From positions 1 to 12,834 of the forward strand of contig DKIP01000033.1 of the NCBI GenBank assembly GCA_002454335.1: a stretch of 12,834 nucleotides of DNA, read 5' to 3'. The stretch comes from Cytophagaceae bacterium UBA6715 (GTDB taxonomy: Bacteria > Bacteroidota > Bacteroidia > Cytophagales > Spirosomataceae). The notes under the pieces are model-generated. The model saw only the letters and a list, made by a program, of their open reading frames with translations, had not been told where the DNA came from and ran no database searches. Every line of letters starts with the position of its first letter. Positions within the stretch are counted from its first letter, which is position 1. The position numbers and the translations under genes are program-made. This document shows positions 1-6,758 of the stretch, in pieces.

Positions 1-15
1 CTGAGCTATAAGACC
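1..15 (-). tRNA. 5' end of a tRNA gene, cut by the window edge
   Basis: Read on the minus strand from 15 to 1 the sequence is GGTCTTATAGCTCAG. This matches the first 15 positions of a tRNA: a 7-base acceptor strand (GGTCTTA), T8 and A9, the D-stem strand GCTC, then A14 and G15 of the D-loop. The rest, including the anticodon, lies outside the window, so the amino acid cannot be named. A promoter-like pair of boxes sits at a fitting distance upstream. Confidence 0.8.
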
Positions 16-35
16 ATTCCGTGTGAATCGGTTTG

Positions 36-66
36 CAAATATCTTCTTTTTATTTTTTTTATGCAA
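36..66 (-). promoter_or_regulatory. Putative promoter of the partial tRNA gene
   Basis: On the minus strand there is a TTG (66-64), a 20-base AT-rich spacer, then GATATTTG (43-36). The second box matches five of the six fixed positions of the Bacteroidota -7 element TAnnTTTG, and the spacing fits the usual -33/-7 arrangement. The box ends 20 bases before the tRNA 5' end, leaving a short leader. This is inferred from pattern and distance only. Confidence 0.4.
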
Positions 67-167
67 GTTCAGGTCGAAAAAAAACTTGATAATTTTTAGT
101 CTAAACGCCTTTGGAATTGATTATCTGCCTGAAACACACCATCTTTACACCTCAATAATTTTTTTGC

Positions 168-980
168 ATGGAATTACTTTTTAGCCTTGATAATCTGATC
201 AGTTTACTGACTTTGACATTTTTGGAGATTGTTTTGGGAATCGACAACATCATTTTCATCTCCATTACCGCCTCTCGCTTACCTCAAAAGGATCAAGCCA
301 AAGCCCGGAACATCGGTCTTTTATTGGCTATGGTCTTTCGTGTCATCTTATTATTTGGGATTTCTGTTCTTATTTCTTTACAAAAACCCTTTGCCCATAT
401 TGACTTGGGATTCGTTAAAATGGCACCTAGCGGACAAGCCATTATCCTGTTCGTAGGGGGCTTGTTCCTGCTTTACAAAGCCACCAATGAAATCTTCATG
501 AAACTGGAGGGGGAGGAGGAGCATATCGCGCATTCTGGTAAGATGGTCAATAGCATTGCGAAGGTCGTAACCCAAATCGCACTGATCAACTTAGTCTTTT
601 CAATCGACTCTATTCTGACAGCCATTGGCCTATCGGATAACATGGGTGTCATGATTATTGCCGTCGTGGCCTCAGCGATTATCATGATGGGATTCTCCGG
701 GCCGGTTGGGCGCTTTGTCAACAATCACCCTTCCTTACAGGTGTTGGGGCTCTCATTCCTAATTATGATTGGTTTTATGCTCATCGCGGAGGCTAGCCAC
801 GATTCAGAACTCAGCATCTTGAACAATAGCATCGGCCAAATCCCGAAAGGCTACTTATACTTTTCTATCGCATTCTCCTTGTTCGTGGAATTTCTCAACA
901 TTCAAATGCGTAAGCGTTCCAAGAAGCCAGTGGAAATTCATGATTTGAAGAATCAAGCGGAAGAGGAAGGGATAATCTAG
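168..980 (+). CDS. TerC family integral membrane protein
   Basis: This 270-residue, strongly hydrophobic protein matches the TerC/YjbE family, multi-pass inner-membrane proteins linked in different bacteria to tellurite resistance and to metal ion (notably manganese) homeostasis. The two family signatures with acidic residues in membrane segments are visible: LGIDNIIF with Asp26-Asn27, and FSIDSILT with Asp146. About seven hydrophobic segments can be counted, with a charged loop near 110-125 (KLEGEEEH) and a basic/acidic C-terminal tail. The ATG at 168 begins the conserved N-terminus; no Shine-Dalgarno is present, as is normal for Bacteroidota. It stands alone on the plus strand between a divergent tRNA and a convergent thioredoxin gene, so it is probably a single-gene transcript. 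The family call is firm; the substrate is not known. Confidence 0.9.
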   Translation: MELLFSLDNLISLLTLTFLEIVLGIDNIIFISITASRLPQKDQAKARNIGLLLAMVFRVILLFGISVLISLQKPFAHIDLGFVKMAPSGQAIILFVGGLFLLYKATNEIFMKLEGEEEHIAHSGKMVNSIAKVVTQIALINLVFSIDSILTAIGLSDNMGVMIIAVVASAIIMMGFSGPVGRFVNNHPSLQVLGLSFLIMIGFMLIAEASHDSELSILNNSIGQIPKGYLYFSIAFSLFVEFLNIQMRKRSKKPVEIHDLKNQAEEEGII

Positions 981-984
981 GGAG

Positions 985-1012
985 GTTAGAGTTAAGAGGT
1001 AAGAGTGAAGAG
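985..1012 (+). repeat. Heptad array after terC (class 1, sense orientation)
   Basis: Four tandem 7-base units start four bases after the terC stop codon: GTTAGAG, TTAAGAG, GTAAGAG, TGAAGAG. They share the core NNAAGAG (first unit TAGAG) and belong to the same family as the arrays after the thioredoxin gene, dnaN, argC and proB. Read on the strand of the preceding gene, each unit contains TAG, TAA or TGA. Together these stops cover two of the three frames here. Confidence 0.85.
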
Positions 1013-1036
1013 TTTTACGTTTGAGTCTTATTGCCA

Positions 1037-1070
1037 TCAAAACAAAAAGCCCGGGAAAATTTCCTAGGCT
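1037..1070 (-). terminator. Intrinsic terminator of the dnaN-thioredoxin side
   Basis: Bases 1048-1070 form a near-perfect inverted repeat: AGCC and GGAAA on one arm pair with TTTCC and GGCT on the other, with a C/A mismatch and a G-T wobble between. Read on the minus strand the stem is followed by TTTTTGTTTTG (1047-1037), the U-rich tail of a Rho-independent terminator. It lies 46 bases past the thioredoxin stop codon. On the plus strand the same hairpin follows terC but lacks a clean T-run, so termination there would be weaker. Confidence 0.7.
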
Positions 1071-1078
1071 CTCATTAT

Positions 1079-1115
1079 CTCTTAACTCTTAGTTCTTAAC
1101 TCTTAACTCTTTTAA
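1079..1115 (-). repeat. Heptad array after the thioredoxin gene (class 1, sense orientation)
   Basis: On the minus strand, directly after the thioredoxin TAG, come a 9-base degenerate unit TTAAAAGAG and then four heptads: TTAAGAG, TTAAGAA, CTAAGAG, TTAAGAG. Each carries a TAA, and together these fall in all three reading frames. The array lies between the stop codon and the terminator hairpin, so it would be in the mature 3' UTR. It is inverted relative to the terC array, so the two could pair in a read-through transcript. Confidence 0.85.
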
Positions 1116-1532
1116 CTAGTTTTTAACCCCTTTCGCCACCCCCAGCAACTCCTTCGCCCCGCCTTGCGGTAAGCCTAAGACTTTCTTTTTAACCTTGCCT
1201 GAAGCGTCTAAAAATAAGATGGTTGGATAACCCTCAATCGGATACATATTTGCCAAAGCTGGTCCTTCACCCGCTTCCATATCTACACCGATAGACACGA
1301 AATGTTCATTGATATATTCGCCTAACTCCTTGTTTGGAAATACCTTGTTTTTCAAGACTTTGCAAGGTCCGCACCAAGATGTGTAGGCGTCCAACATGAC
1401 CATTTTCTTTTCCTTCTTCGCCTTCGCCAATGCCTGACGGAAGCTACCCTCAAAGAAATTCACGCCATCACCCTCTGCGAAAGCGGGTAGTGTCAATATG
1501 GAAAGAATCACGATACTTAATAGCTTTTTCAT
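1116..1532 (-). CDS. Periplasmic thioredoxin-fold protein
   Basis: This 138-residue protein has a clear signal peptide: lysines at 2-3, a hydrophobic core, and a likely cleavage after AFA at about residue 19. The thioredoxin domain follows, with the redox motif WCGPCK (Cys54, Cys57) and the cis-proline loop GYPT (Pro103). It should act as a thiol-disulfide reductase or exchange protein outside the cytoplasm, in the family often labelled thioredoxin or DUF255-like in Bacteroidota. The partner is unknown. It lies 61 bases downstream of dnaN on the same strand, with no recognisable promoter in the gap, so it is probably co-transcribed with dnaN. The gap consists mostly of heptad repeats of two classes. 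An intrinsic terminator follows the gene. Confidence 0.88.
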   Translation of the reverse strand: MKKLLSIVILSILTLPAFAEGDGVNFFEGSFRQALAKAKKEKKMVMLDAYTSWCGPCKVLKNKVFPNKELGEYINEHFVSIGVDMEAGEGPALANMYPIEGYPTILFLDASGKVKKKVLGLPQGGAKELLGVAKGVKN

Positions 1533-1554
1533 GTTTACAAGTCGCTAGTTTATG
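1533..1554 (-). repeat. Heptad units abutting the thioredoxin start codon (class 2)
   Basis: Read on the minus strand, the bases just before the ATG are the units CATAAAC, TAGCGAC and an 8-base TTGTAAAC. The same order of flank, core and flank is found before argD, but with three core units there instead of one. Each unit carries TAA or TAG. The region takes the place of a Shine-Dalgarno sequence. A role in translation initiation is possible but not shown. Confidence 0.65.
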
Positions 1555-1565
1555 ATTATAAAAAC

Positions 1566-1593
1566 CTCTTAACTCTTCACTCTTAACTCTTCA
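1566..1593 (-). repeat. Heptad array after dnaN (class 1, sense orientation)
   Basis: Four perfect 7-base units follow the dnaN TAG without a single intervening base, read on the minus strand: TGAAGAG, TTAAGAG, TGAAGAG, TTAAGAG. The two forms alternate. Each carries TGA or TAA, and the four stops cover all three reading frames. The array separates dnaN from the class 2 units before the thioredoxin gene. Confidence 0.9.
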
Positions 1594-2718
1594 CTAATTA
1601 TAAGAATTTAACATCACCGGCATCACCAATAACAAAATATCCTCCGACTCATCTTGATCTGATGGGATGATCAATCCTGCCTTATTTGGCTCGCTCAATT
1701 TGATGTCCACAAATTTCGACGATAAATTGCTCAACAACTCAGAAATCAATTTCGCATTGAAACCAATCTCCATGTCCTTCCCTGCATAATCGCAAGTCAA
1801 CGCCTCATTCGCCTCGTTCGAGTAATCTAAATCCTCTGCCGACAAAGTCAATTTATTAGCCGTTAATTTCAAACGAATTTGGTGTGTCGTCTTATTCGAA
1901 TAGATCGAAATACGCTTCACGGAACTCAAGAATTCCAAACGATTAATAGTCAAAATCTCATTGTTTTCCTTCGGAATCGCGTTCTCATATTCTGGGAAAC
2001 GCTCGTCGATGATCCGACAAATCAACTGGAAGCTTTGGAAACTAAAGAAAGCATTCGATGAACTGAATTCCACCGTTACAGGTGTTTCATCGGCTGGTAA
2101 TGTCGACTTCAACAATGACAGTGCTTTCTTAGGTAAAATCAATGAACTGCTACCTTCTGTCTTCAAATCCGTTCTGCGGTAACGTACCAAACGATGTCCG
2201 TCTGTCGCCACAAAATTCGTGTGATCACCCATCATCTGAATCAATACCCCCGTCATCGCCGGTCGCATATCATCGTTCGATACGGCCAATAAAGTATTTG
2301 CAATGGCCTCACCTAAAGTTAAAGCCGATAAAGAAATCGATTGATTCTTCGCTACTTCAGGAATGCGAGGGAAGTCAATTGGGTTCTCGCCGCTCAACTT
2401 AAAACGACCGTTTTGTGTCGCAATTTCCGCTCCAAATGTTCCCTGATCCGCTCCGATGGTAACGGGCTGCTCAGGTAAACTACGAAGGGTCTCCAACAAT
2501 AATCGTGCAGGTAAGGCAATCGAGCCATTTTCAAAGCCCTCAACCTCTAAGGTCGTTGTCATTACCGTTTGCAAATCTGATGCCGTTAACATCAATTTGT
2601 TACCCTCCAATTCCACCAAGATGTTCTCCAAAATAGGGATAATCGGATTGCTCGCTACCACACCATTAATGGCAGATAGTTGCTTCAATAAGACATTAGA
2701 GGCTACTAAAAATTTCAT
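1594..2718 (-). CDS. dnaN: DNA polymerase III beta subunit (sliding clamp)
   Basis: This 374-residue protein matches the bacterial beta clamp in length and throughout its sequence. The clamp is a homodimeric ring that holds DNA polymerase III on DNA. The three similar domains are recognisable. The first begins MKFLVASNVLLKQLSAINGV; the middle one has DDMRPAMTGV and ATDGHRL; the third ends with the typical LLLVMPVML near the C-terminus. The ATG at 2718 gives the usual N-terminus. dnaN is not beside dnaA here; it follows gldG by 71 bases on the same strand, and to my recollection gldG-dnaN linkage recurs in Bacteroidota. No convincing promoter was found in the gap, so transcription from upstream is likely. 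A perfect heptad array begins right after the stop codon. Confidence 0.97.
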   Translation of the reverse strand: MKFLVASNVLLKQLSAINGVVASNPIIPILENILVELEGNKLMLTASDLQTVMTTTLEVEGFENGSIALPARLLLETLRSLPEQPVTIGADQGTFGAEIATQNGRFKLSGENPIDFPRIPEVAKNQSISLSALTLGEAIANTLLAVSNDDMRPAMTGVLIQMMGDHTNFVATDGHRLVRYRRTDLKTEGSSSLILPKKALSLLKSTLPADETPVTVEFSSSNAFFSFQSFQLICRIIDERFPEYENAIPKENNEILTINRLEFLSSVKRISIYSNKTTHQIRLKLTANKLTLSAEDLDYSNEANEALTCDYAGKDMEIGFNAKLISELLSNLSSKFVDIKLSEPNKAGLIIPSDQDESEDILLLVMPVMLNSYN

Positions 2719-2789
2719 TGCTTTTAATTATTGATTAATGTTGAATTCAGACCTTGAAGTTAAATCAATTTGACTACAAAGCCAAGTGT

Positions 2790-4457
2790 TTAAGCTCCGT
2801 ATTTGCGCTTGCGATAAAGAATTACCAAAAGACTGATTAGGATTCCAAATGCGACCGGTACCAAGACATTTAAGAATTGATAATAGCTTCTTTTTTCTTG
2901 TATTTTGGCTTTGTCCAAAGGACGTAAGCGGATGTTTTTATTGCGCGCCAACAAGGCTTTTTGGTCATCCAGTAAATAATGAAATGCATTCAGCGCAAAA
3001 TCCCGATTCGCAAAGGTATGTTTCATAAAAGGATCATATCCCATAGGCATTGGCCCCTTTGTATTTGGATCAATTCCATTCAATGCCAAATCTCCATCAC
3101 CCACAACAATTAAGCCGCCTTCCTTCTGACTCTGTGCAACAAATCCCTTGGATAAACTATCCTGTGGCAAGGGCCGATTCGCGAAAATGGACTTGAACTT
3201 CCCCTCCAATAAATACGAAATGATTTGTCGGCCGGATTTATATTGTTCCGGATTAAAGTCCTTGCCCGATGAAGAAAACGGTAGCATGGCCGGTGCTTTT
3301 TGCACCTGGGTATATGTACTCGTCACCAACAAGGGTGTTTTTGTCAATCCACTGTTACCCGAAACCGTATCCATACTCGATACAAATTTCCCATAAATCG
3401 CATCCAAATTTTTCGTGATGACCGATGCTGGATTTCCTGTCAATAAAGGGAAGGCTGGCCAAGGCATCAATTGTAAATTGGCCTTATTACCAAAGTTGCC
3501 CACCTCCAATGGAATCATACCACTCAATTCCGCATCTTTAACCCAGTTGGCATTCAACCTCAATCCATATCGATACAACATTTCCTCCAATCCCACATCC
3601 ATCGGCGAACTTACCAATCCTTGCCCTTGAATCGTATCTACCCGAACGCCCTCTAGAAAGAAAATCCCTTTGCCGCCTTTGACTAAAAACTGGTCGATTT
3701 TATATTGATCAGTTGCGCTAAATTTTCGATCTGGTTGAATGACACATATCGCATCCAATCCCTCTAAGGTAGATGACGCACTTAAGTCGACCGGATATAA
3801 ATCATAGGATTTACGTAAGTTGGCGATGAGCCCGATTTGCCGGATGGCTGGCACTTTACTGTAGTCCAACAGAAAGCCTATCTTCTTGCGTTTTGTTTCC
3901 ATGAGGCTCTGAATGCCTTGCATGATTTCGTATTCGAGGCCTTCCACCGACTGGTTCAACACCTCTTGTGAAGAGGCTAATTGGTTGCCTTTTAATAACA
4001 GAACTCCGGTTTTTTTATCCCCTTTCTCGATGACCAAACCTGGGAATACCATTTGTTGGACTTGCTTCCCACCTACATTGTTCACGACGTTTGTAGGGGG
4101 TAATCCAAGGGAATCCAATAAAAATATCTGCTTTTCACGCTGCTCGGTATTCGGGAATTCCGCATAAAGATCGATGGTCTCGATGCTAATCGTTTGTGGA
4201 CTATTTCGCTGCAAGTCTTGCAAGATGGCATAGCTTGCTTTTTGGAGTCGTTTAAAACCTCCAGGAAGCTCGTTTCCGGCTAGGTAGACTTTGATGTGAA
4301 TCGGGCCATCCAAGGCCTGTAAGGTTGCTCGGGTGGATTCACTTAGGGTGAACTTCTTTTCTTCGCTTAAATCCCATCGAACTAGGATATACGGACTTGC
4401 CAGGAGCAATAATAGCCCTGCAGAAACGAATAAAATCCAAGCACGTAAATTTTTCAT
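2790..4457 (-). CDS. gldG: Gliding motility ABC transporter-associated protein GldG
   Basis: This 555-residue protein has one N-terminal membrane segment (about 7-24) and one near the C-terminus (about 529-549, followed by the basic tail RKRKYG). Between them is a large domain expected to face the periplasm, of the type annotated as ABC_transp_aux/GldG. Typical features are RWDLSEEKKFTLSESTR just after the first helix, the long substrate-binding-like region, and the GGLIVVGDGDLALN stretch near residue 450. In Flavobacterium johnsoniae GldG works with GldA and GldF as an ABC transporter needed for gliding, but many non-gliding relatives keep the genes. Here gldF is not next to it; the upstream gene is ppiD-like. 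A strong hairpin sits 12 bases before the start codon. The family call is firm; whether it supports gliding in this organism is unknown. Confidence 0.88.
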   Translation of the reverse strand: MKNLRAWILFVSAGLLLLLASPYILVRWDLSEEKKFTLSESTRATLQALDGPIHIKVYLAGNELPGGFKRLQKASYAILQDLQRNSPQTISIETIDLYAEFPNTEQREKQIFLLDSLGLPPTNVVNNVGGKQVQQMVFPGLVIEKGDKKTGVLLLKGNQLASSQEVLNQSVEGLEYEIMQGIQSLMETKRKKIGFLLDYSKVPAIRQIGLIANLRKSYDLYPVDLSASSTLEGLDAICVIQPDRKFSATDQYKIDQFLVKGGKGIFFLEGVRVDTIQGQGLVSSPMDVGLEEMLYRYGLRLNANWVKDAELSGMIPLEVGNFGNKANLQLMPWPAFPLLTGNPASVITKNLDAIYGKFVSSMDTVSGNSGLTKTPLLVTSTYTQVQKAPAMLPFSSSGKDFNPEQYKSGRQIISYLLEGKFKSIFANRPLPQDSLSKGFVAQSQKEGGLIVVGDGDLALNGIDPNTKGPMPMGYDPFMKHTFANRDFALNAFHYLLDDQKALLARNKNIRLRPLDKAKIQEKRSYYQFLNVLVPVAFGILISLLVILYRKRKYGA

Positions 4458-4464
4458 GGTATCT

Positions 4465-4507
4465 AAACAAGAAAAGCATCCCTTACAGAATGCTTTTCTC
4501 TTTTTCG
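4465..4507 (-). terminator. Hairpin between ppiD and gldG, likely terminator
   Basis: Bases 4470-4479 (AGAAAAGCAT) and 4490-4499 (ATGCTTTTCT) are perfect complements, giving a 10-bp stem with a 10-base loop. On the minus strand the T-rich arm continues into TGTTT, a plausible terminator for ppiD. On the plus strand the arm is followed by CTTTTT. The A/T-rich stem is the two-way terminator type common in Bacteroidota. It ends only 12 bases before the gldG start, which leaves little room for a gldG promoter, so it may attenuate read-through instead of fully stopping it. Confidence 0.7.
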
Positions 4508-4517
4508 GTAAGTACTA

Positions 4518-6635
4518 CTAATAGAACTTGTAACGCTTATCTACAATCTTGGCATGATCTTTGATTGCCTCGTTGATGTAGAATGAAGAACGTTGAACGC
4601 CCATCATTTGAAGTTGATTTTTGTATAAAGAGTAATCCGCTAAGGCTGGAGCTACAGCACCCCCAGTTTTTTCTGCGATGAAAACGCCATTGTCTCCAAC
4701 GAATACCGAACTACGCTTTCCGTTTTTCAAACCTGCAATACGTCCCAAAGCGACTGCATCTGGGCCTGCTGTATTTAACATGCCACTCGCTAAAGTTTGA
4801 TCTTGTACGGTTTCTACCAAAGCCCCCGCTCCATATTTCTGTGCGATTTGTTCTAAGGTTCCTTTAATACCTGCTAATTTCTTGGAGATTTGCTCACCTT
4901 TGATTTCGTTACGTACCAAAGCCGTCAATTCGATACGGAAGTCCTCCACTTTCACATTTTCTTTCTCTGTTTTACCCGTTAAGAAGGCAACGATGTATTG
5001 GTTGTCTTGCTCAAATACTTTCTTTGAACCATCACCCACTGCCGTGTTGTCATCAAATGCCCAACGAACGATTTCACGTGCATTGGCTAGGTTGTTAATT
5101 GCTGAGGAGTTTTCTTGCAAGCGATCCGCACGCATCATGATGATGGATTTGTCTTTTTTCAATGCCGCTTCAAATGCTGCTAGCGTTCCGTTTGCATTCG
5201 CGAAAGCATCTGCTTGCGTGAATACTTTATCTAGCGTAGCTTGTGATGGAGCGATTGTCTTGTTGATTGCAGCTAATTTATAGCTTGTGTTCGTTTTCGC
5301 ATCCGTTACTTTTACTACGTGGTATCCAAAATCTGTTTCAATAACACCTGGCATTAAGCCTGTACCATTAAATCCAAACAACGCTTTCTCGAACGACTTA
5401 ACCATGGCGCCATTGTTTTTGAAATAGCCTAAATCACCACCGTTTTGCGCGGTACCATCCATACCATTCATTTGAGCCAATGTTTCAAAGCTTCCGCCTC
5501 CTTTCACTTGGGCTAAAATTGCTTCAGCACGTTGCTTCGCTTGTGCCTTCGCTGAATCGGATTTATTTGCTGGAGCAATTAAAATATGACTCGCACGCAT
5601 CGTGAACAATGAATCTTTCTTCACGCCACCGTATTTGTAAATCGAATAAGTTAATCCTTCTTTGAATGGACCATAAATACCGCCCACTTGGAAAGTTGGC
5701 AACATCGTTTTCACCGCTGCTGGAATTTCAGCATATGGCAACAAATATGGAGTACGCACATCTGAATTCAACATGGCAAAAGCTGAATCGTTTGGTGCAA
5801 CCGCTAAGTCTTTCGCTAATTTTTTGATCTGCGTGTAGAACTCAGCTGTATCTTGTTTGGTTGGAATTACTGGGAAAGTCGCATATTGGATGGAACGTGT
5901 GTTCGTTCCTTTGAATTGATCTTTATGCTTCGCCAAATATTCTTCTAGTTGAGCGTCCGTCACTTTAACTGTTGTGTCTGCTACCGAGAAGAAAGGAACA
6001 AATAAGAAGCGCGCATTGAACTTCGCGTTTTGTGCTTGGTATTCTTTTTGCGCATCTGCTTGTGTTACGTAGTTCGACAAACGCAATAAGTTCTCATATT
6101 TTGAACGAATACGATCTTGTGAAATCGACTTTTCAAACGCCGCCCAAGCTTGTTGTTGTTGCGCTGGCATTGTTTTCAAGTTCTTCAAAAATTGGATGAC
6201 AAACGTTTTGTCAAATTGACCCGTTTGTGGATTTGTGAATTGTTGGCGTACCGACGGGTGGATGTAATTTCCTTGAACCATGTCGATCAACTCTTCTTCA
6301 GACACTTTCAAACCTAAGGCATCGAATTCTTTTTTGTAAGCGATATCCAAAACGTATTGGTTCCAAACTTGCTCGCGAATCGAAGCAGCTTCTTGCTCAG
6401 ATGGGCCTTTGCCAGTTTGAGCAGTATAATTAGCCGTAGCTTCTTCTACTTTCTTTTGGAAGTCTTGAATCATGATGCTTTCGCCCGCGATTTGACCTAC
6501 TTCTTGAGAACTTGAACCGAATAAAGATGATTTACCTTGGAAAATATCACTTCCCACGAGAAATAACACTAAACTGATCGCGATAGCCGCTGCCGCAATT
6601 CCCGATTTTTCTCTAATTTTTGTAATTAATGCCAT
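4518..6635 (-). CDS. PpiD/SurA-like periplasmic peptidyl-prolyl isomerase
   Basis: This 705-residue protein has the PpiD layout. A short cytoplasmic N-terminus is followed by one membrane anchor (about 10-28), a SurA/PpiD N-terminal chaperone domain (about 40-190), and a parvulin-type PPIase domain (about 346-447). The parvulin domain shows RASHILI, the basic KAQAKQRAEAIL helix, GGDLGYF and the closing FGYHVVKV. A long alpha-helical C-terminal region resembling a second, degenerate parvulin unit follows. The expected role is helping newly exported proteins fold at the periplasmic face of the inner membrane. The ATG at 6635 is preceded by an AT-rich leader without a Shine-Dalgarno. It has its own promoter candidate and a terminator-like hairpin, so it may be a single transcription unit between argD and gldG. 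It ends with two TAG codons in tandem. Confidence 0.9.
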   Translation of the reverse strand: MALITKIREKSGIAAAAIAISLVLFLVGSDIFQGKSSLFGSSSQEVGQIAGESIMIQDFQKKVEEATANYTAQTGKGPSEQEAASIREQVWNQYVLDIAYKKEFDALGLKVSEEELIDMVQGNYIHPSVRQQFTNPQTGQFDKTFVIQFLKNLKTMPAQQQQAWAAFEKSISQDRIRSKYENLLRLSNYVTQADAQKEYQAQNAKFNARFLFVPFFSVADTTVKVTDAQLEEYLAKHKDQFKGTNTRSIQYATFPVIPTKQDTAEFYTQIKKLAKDLAVAPNDSAFAMLNSDVRTPYLLPYAEIPAAVKTMLPTFQVGGIYGPFKEGLTYSIYKYGGVKKDSLFTMRASHILIAPANKSDSAKAQAKQRAEAILAQVKGGGSFETLAQMNGMDGTAQNGGDLGYFKNNGAMVKSFEKALFGFNGTGLMPGVIETDFGYHVVKVTDAKTNTSYKLAAINKTIAPSQATLDKVFTQADAFANANGTLAAFEAALKKDKSIIMMRADRLQENSSAINNLANAREIVRWAFDDNTAVGDGSKKVFEQDNQYIVAFLTGKTEKENVKVEDFRIELTALVRNEIKGEQISKKLAGIKGTLEQIAQKYGAGALVETVQDQTLASGMLNTAGPDAVALGRIAGLKNGKRSSVFVGDNGVFIAEKTGGAVAPALADYSLYKNQLQMMGVQRSSFYINEAIKDHAKIVDKRYKFY

Positions 6636-6710
6636 TGATACTATTATCTAATTGTTTTGTACGCTTTCTTTTCTTTCTATTTCTCGACTTTGTCTTGAAC
6701 AAAAGAAACG

Positions 6711-6741
6711 CAAAATAATCACATTTCTAATGAAAAAGCAA
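6711..6741 (-). promoter_or_regulatory. Putative promoter of the ppiD-like gene
   Basis: On the minus strand there is a TTG (6741-6739), a spacer of 20 bases and TTATTTTG (6718-6711). This matches five of the six fixed positions of the Bacteroidota -7 box TAnnTTTG at normal spacing. It would give a leader of roughly 70 bases rich in A and G before the ATG at 6635. No terminator was seen between argD and this site, so read-through from argD is also possible. Confidence 0.45.
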
Positions 6742-6758
6742 GTCATTTCTAAACTAAT

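Noticed and set aside
86..113. Promoter for terC (TTG at 86-88 and CGCCTTTG at 106-113)
   Set aside because: Only four of six fixed -7 bases match and the spacer is 17 bases; too weak to list.
2777..2784. A -7-like box TGGCTTTG before dnaN on the minus strand
   Set aside because: No TTG is found at a suitable distance upstream, so it is not supported as a promoter.
4882..5283. 133-codon open frame on the plus strand
   Set aside because: It lies wholly antisense to the well-supported ppiD-like gene, resembles no family I know and mirrors its codon pattern.
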